Below are positions 61,934 to 64,000 of a stretch of DNA of 64,000 nucleotides, in pieces. Source of the DNA: Streptomyces sp. NRRL F-2664 (lineage in GTDB: Bacteria > Actinomycetota > Actinomycetes > Streptomycetales > Streptomycetaceae); contig NZ_JOFX01000007.1 of assembly GCF_000719345.1 (NCBI RefSeq), positions 147,075 to 211,074 of the forward strand. Reading direction: 5' to 3'. Numbering within the stretch: position 1 is the stretch's first letter; every line of letters starts with the position of its first letter. The notes beneath the pieces are model-generated. The model saw nothing but the letters and a program-made list of their open reading frames with translations. It was not told the origin of the DNA and did not search any database. The position numbers were made by a program, and so were the translations under genes.

Positions 61934-63145
61934 TCAGGCCTGGCTGTAGCCCTCCAGGAAGTTCCCGATCCGGGTCACCGCGTCCGCCAGGTCCTTGGCG
62001 TTGGGCAGGGTCACGATCCGGAAGTGGTCGGGCTCGGGCCAGTTGAAGCCCGTCCCGTGCACGACCATGATCTTCTCGGCCCGCAGCAGGTCCAGGACCA
62101 TCTGCCGGTCGTCCTTGATCTTGTAAACGGTCGGGTCCAGCTTCGGGAAGGCGTACAGCGCGCCCTTCGGCTTCACGCACGTCACGCCCGGGATCTTCGT
62201 GAGCAGGTCGTACGCGACGTTGCGCTGCTCCAGGATCCGTCCGCCGGGCAGGACCAGGTCCTCGATGGACTGCCGGCCGCCGAGCGCGGTGGCCACCGCG
62301 TGCTGCGAGGGCATGTTCGCGCACAGGCGCATGTTGGCGAGGATCGTGAGGCCCTCGATGTAGTCGGTGGCGTGCTTCTTCGGCCCGCACACGGCCATCC
62401 AGCCGGCCCGGTAGCCCGCGACCCGGTAGTTCTTGGACAGGCCGTTGAAGGTCAGCGTCAGGACGTCCGGAGCGATCGCCGCCGTGTTGAAGTGCTTGGC
62501 GCCGTCGTAGAGGATCCGGTCGTAGATCTCGTCCGAGCAGACGACCAGGTTGTGGCGGCGCGCGATGTCCGTCAGGCCGCGCAGCATCTCCTCGTCGTAC
62601 ACCGCGCCGGTCGGGTTGTTCGGGTTGATGATCACGATCGCCTTGGTGCGGTCGGTCACCTTGCGCTCGATGTCGGCGAGGTCCGGCATCCAGTCGGCCT
62701 GCTCGTCGCAGCGGTAGTGCACGGCCGTGCCGCCGGCGAGGGAGACCGAGGCGGTCCACAGCGGGTAGTCCGGCGCCGGGACCAGCACCTCGTCGCCGTC
62801 GTCGAGCAGTGCCTGCATCGACATCGTGATCAGCTCGGAGACGCCGTTGCCGAGGTAGATGTCCTCGACGTCCAGGTCGATGCCCTTGGTCTGGTAGTGC
62901 TGCATGACCGCACGGCGCGCGGACAGCAGGCCCTTCGCGTCGCCGTATCCGTGGGCGGAGCCCAGGTTGCGGAGCATGTCCTCAAGGATCTCCGGCGGGC
63001 ACTCGAAGCCGAAGGCCGCCGGGTTGCCCGTGTTGAGCTTGAGGATGCGATGACCTGCTGCTTCGAGCCGCATCGCCTCTTCGAGCACGGGGCCGCGGAT
63101 CTCGTAGCAGACATTGGCGAGTTTCGTTGACTGGATCACCTGCAT
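61934..63145 (-). CDS. PLP-dependent aminotransferase, AlaA-like
   Basis: 403-residue class I/II aminotransferase. The PLP Lys is in TFNGLSKNYRVAGYR, the cofactor Asp/Tyr are in CSDEIYDRILYD, and NPNNPTGAVY binds the substrate carboxylate. The N-terminus IQSTKLANVCYEIRGPV is typical of glutamate-pyruvate AlaA enzymes. It likely interconverts alanine and pyruvate with glutamate. Monocistronic. Confidence 0.92.
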   Translation of the reverse strand: MQVIQSTKLANVCYEIRGPVLEEAMRLEAAGHRILKLNTGNPAAFGFECPPEILEDMLRNLGSAHGYGDAKGLLSARRAVMQHYQTKGIDLDVEDIYLGNGVSELITMSMQALLDDGDEVLVPAPDYPLWTASVSLAGGTAVHYRCDEQADWMPDLADIERKVTDRTKAIVIINPNNPTGAVYDEEMLRGLTDIARRHNLVVCSDEIYDRILYDGAKHFNTAAIAPDVLTLTFNGLSKNYRVAGYRAGWMAVCGPKKHATDYIEGLTILANMRLCANMPSQHAVATALGGRQSIEDLVLPGGRILEQRNVAYDLLTKIPGVTCVKPKGALYAFPKLDPTVYKIKDDRQMVLDLLRAEKIMVVHGTGFNWPEPDHFRIVTLPNAKDLADAVTRIGNFLEGYSQA

Positions 63146-63587
63146 GACGGGAGCTTACGGGGCCGGGTGCGGGCTGGACCTGCCTTTTACCTGAGAGACG
63201 CGAGGGTCGATTTATCCCGATTGGCGCGATGGGCGGGTAGGCGCGCGCTCTTCCCTTGGAATCCGGGGCCGCAGCCGCGACCGGCCTGCGGAATGGGTGC
63301 GCCGAGCTGCGCGGAAAACCGGGTGTTGCCCTCGTCACCCCGGGCGGGTGCCCTGCGGTCGGGGGCGCGAGCGCCCGGGGATGGGGCGTGCGGGGGGCTG
63401 TGTCCGGGCTGAGTACCGAGACGGGTACGGGGTCGCGGCGCGGATCGGTTCACGTGGATCGACTCCGTGGGCTGAGTACCCGGGCTGAGTACGCGCACTC
63501 ATGCGGCGGGCCGGGCCGCGGGGGAGGCTGGTGCCCTGAACCAGGGCGAGCGATGCCTGAACGGCGGCAACTAAGGGGCACGGGGCA
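63146..63587. other. 442-nt intergenic region with TGAGTAC repeats
   Basis: No convincing gene. GGGCTGAGTACC occurs at 63406-63417 and 63469-63480, and GGGCTGAGTAC at 63482-63492; the last two are 13 bp apart. The repeats lie 95-180 nt before the next gene and share the TGAGTAC core of the palindrome at 23816-23847. Confidence 0.6.
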
Positions 63588-63821
63588 GTGGACTTCGTAG
63601 TCGGTGACATGGCGATCACCACGGTCGGCACGGATGGGGACGACCGGGCGATCGAGTTCCTGGTCAGGCCGGAGGGGACCCTGGAGGAGGGGCACTTCGC
63701 GATCTTCCGTGAGCACGGCCAGGGCTGGGAGGCCGCCCGCCTGACCATCGACCCCGCGGCGGGCAGCGTCCCGGTGGCGGCGATCGAGTGGGCGGTCGAG
63801 TTCGCTCGCGAATACCTGTAG
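63588..63821 (+). CDS. Small conserved-looking hypothetical protein
   Basis: 77 residues from GTG 63588. Composition is balanced (beta-alpha pattern, DMAITTVGTDGDDRAIEFLV, EGHFAIFREHGQGWEAARL, AIEWAVEFAREYL), with no TM helix and acidic overall. No family recognised. AAGGGGCACGGGGCA may serve as RBS. Confidence 0.55.
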   Translation: MDFVVGDMAITTVGTDGDDRAIEFLVRPEGTLEEGHFAIFREHGQGWEAARLTIDPAAGSVPVAAIEWAVEFAREYL

Positions 63822-63940
63822 GGGAGCGGGAGCGGGGAGGGGTGGGGGTGGCTTCGGTGGGCGGGCTTCGATGAAGCGGTATCAGGGAGGGTCTGGGGGT
63901 TTCCCGTCAGTCCCATCGTCCTTCCGTGCCGGGTCGGTCC

Positions 63941-63999
63941 GTCAAGGGCGCTCCCTTCGGTCGCGTCGCTTCGCGATGGAGCTTCGCTCCACCCTTGAC
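63941..63999. repeat. Hairpin-rich inverted repeat at the right edge
   Basis: GTCAAGGG (63941-63948) pairs with CCCTTGAC (63992-63999). Inside are TCGCG/CGCGA (63961-63965, 63972-63976) and GGAGC/GCTCC (63978-63982, 63986-63990). It forms a compact multi-hairpin element that may continue beyond the window. Confidence 0.6.
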
Positions 64000-64000
64000 C

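Noticed and set aside
63146..63587. tRNA or small RNA gene before the last ORF
   Set aside because: No cloverleaf or conserved T-loop sequence was found; the region shows only short repeats.

Overview
The window is high-GC actinobacterial chromosome, almost certainly Streptomyces or a close relative. The evidence is the very GC-rich third codon positions, frequent GTG/TTG starts, GTGA/ATGA stop-start overlaps, and lineage marker genes: mycothiol conjugate amidase (mca), the acyl-CoA carboxylase epsilon subunit (accE), the 44-residue morphogenic membrane protein mmpB, a GAF-GGDEF cyclase of the CdgE type, and rare TTA codons in the accessory region. No rRNA, tRNA, CRISPR, IS element or phage gene was seen.

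Region 1, about 1-22414 (left edge open), is a biosynthetic gene cluster that couples a class III lanthipeptide to fatty-acid/polyketide machinery. The RiPP core is a LanKC synthetase (10900-13524) and a 28-residue precursor (13590-13676) ending in a Ser-x-x-Ser-x-x-Cys labionin/avionin motif. Around it lie a malonyl-type acyltransferase, an ACP, two ketosynthases, a FabI-like enoyl reductase, an AMP-dependent acyl ligase, a TPP enzyme, an aldehyde-dehydrogenase-like protein, a ureohydrolase, a P450, an R2-like di-iron oxidase, two MFS exporters, and a terminal block of glycosyltransferase, GNAT, PIG-L deacetylase and NodS-like methyltransferase. The layout matches the logic of lipolanthines and goadvionin-type RiPP/fatty-acid hybrids, but the enzyme set is unusual: a possible guanidino/amine starter route, possible sugar tailoring, and no flavoprotein decarboxylase in view. 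Genes fall into five transcription units, and three of the control regions carry similarly phased TGACT/TTGAC heptamers. Two genes carry TTA codons, which suggests bldA control.

Region 2, 22521-46514, is conserved Streptomyces core: maf, mmpB, accE and the carboxylase beta subunit facing birA; a class III nucleotide cyclase; enoyl-CoA hydratase; a GAF-GGDEF diguanylate cyclase; hutH; an LADTG-anchored surface protein; an L,D-transpeptidase lipoprotein; a frameshifted GNAT gene; msrA; metB; a sigma-like pair; a MarR regulator facing threonine dehydratase; a DrrAB-type ABC exporter; greA; and mca.

Region 3, 46721-64000, holds a large STAND NTPase with TPR-like repeats, a DUF255 thioredoxin-domain protein, a TrhA/hemolysin III protein, pckG followed by two families of short hairpin repeats, a four-gene TelA/von Willebrand operon, an RDD protein, an AlaA-like aminotransferase and small genes. 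The right edge ends in a hairpin-rich repeat.
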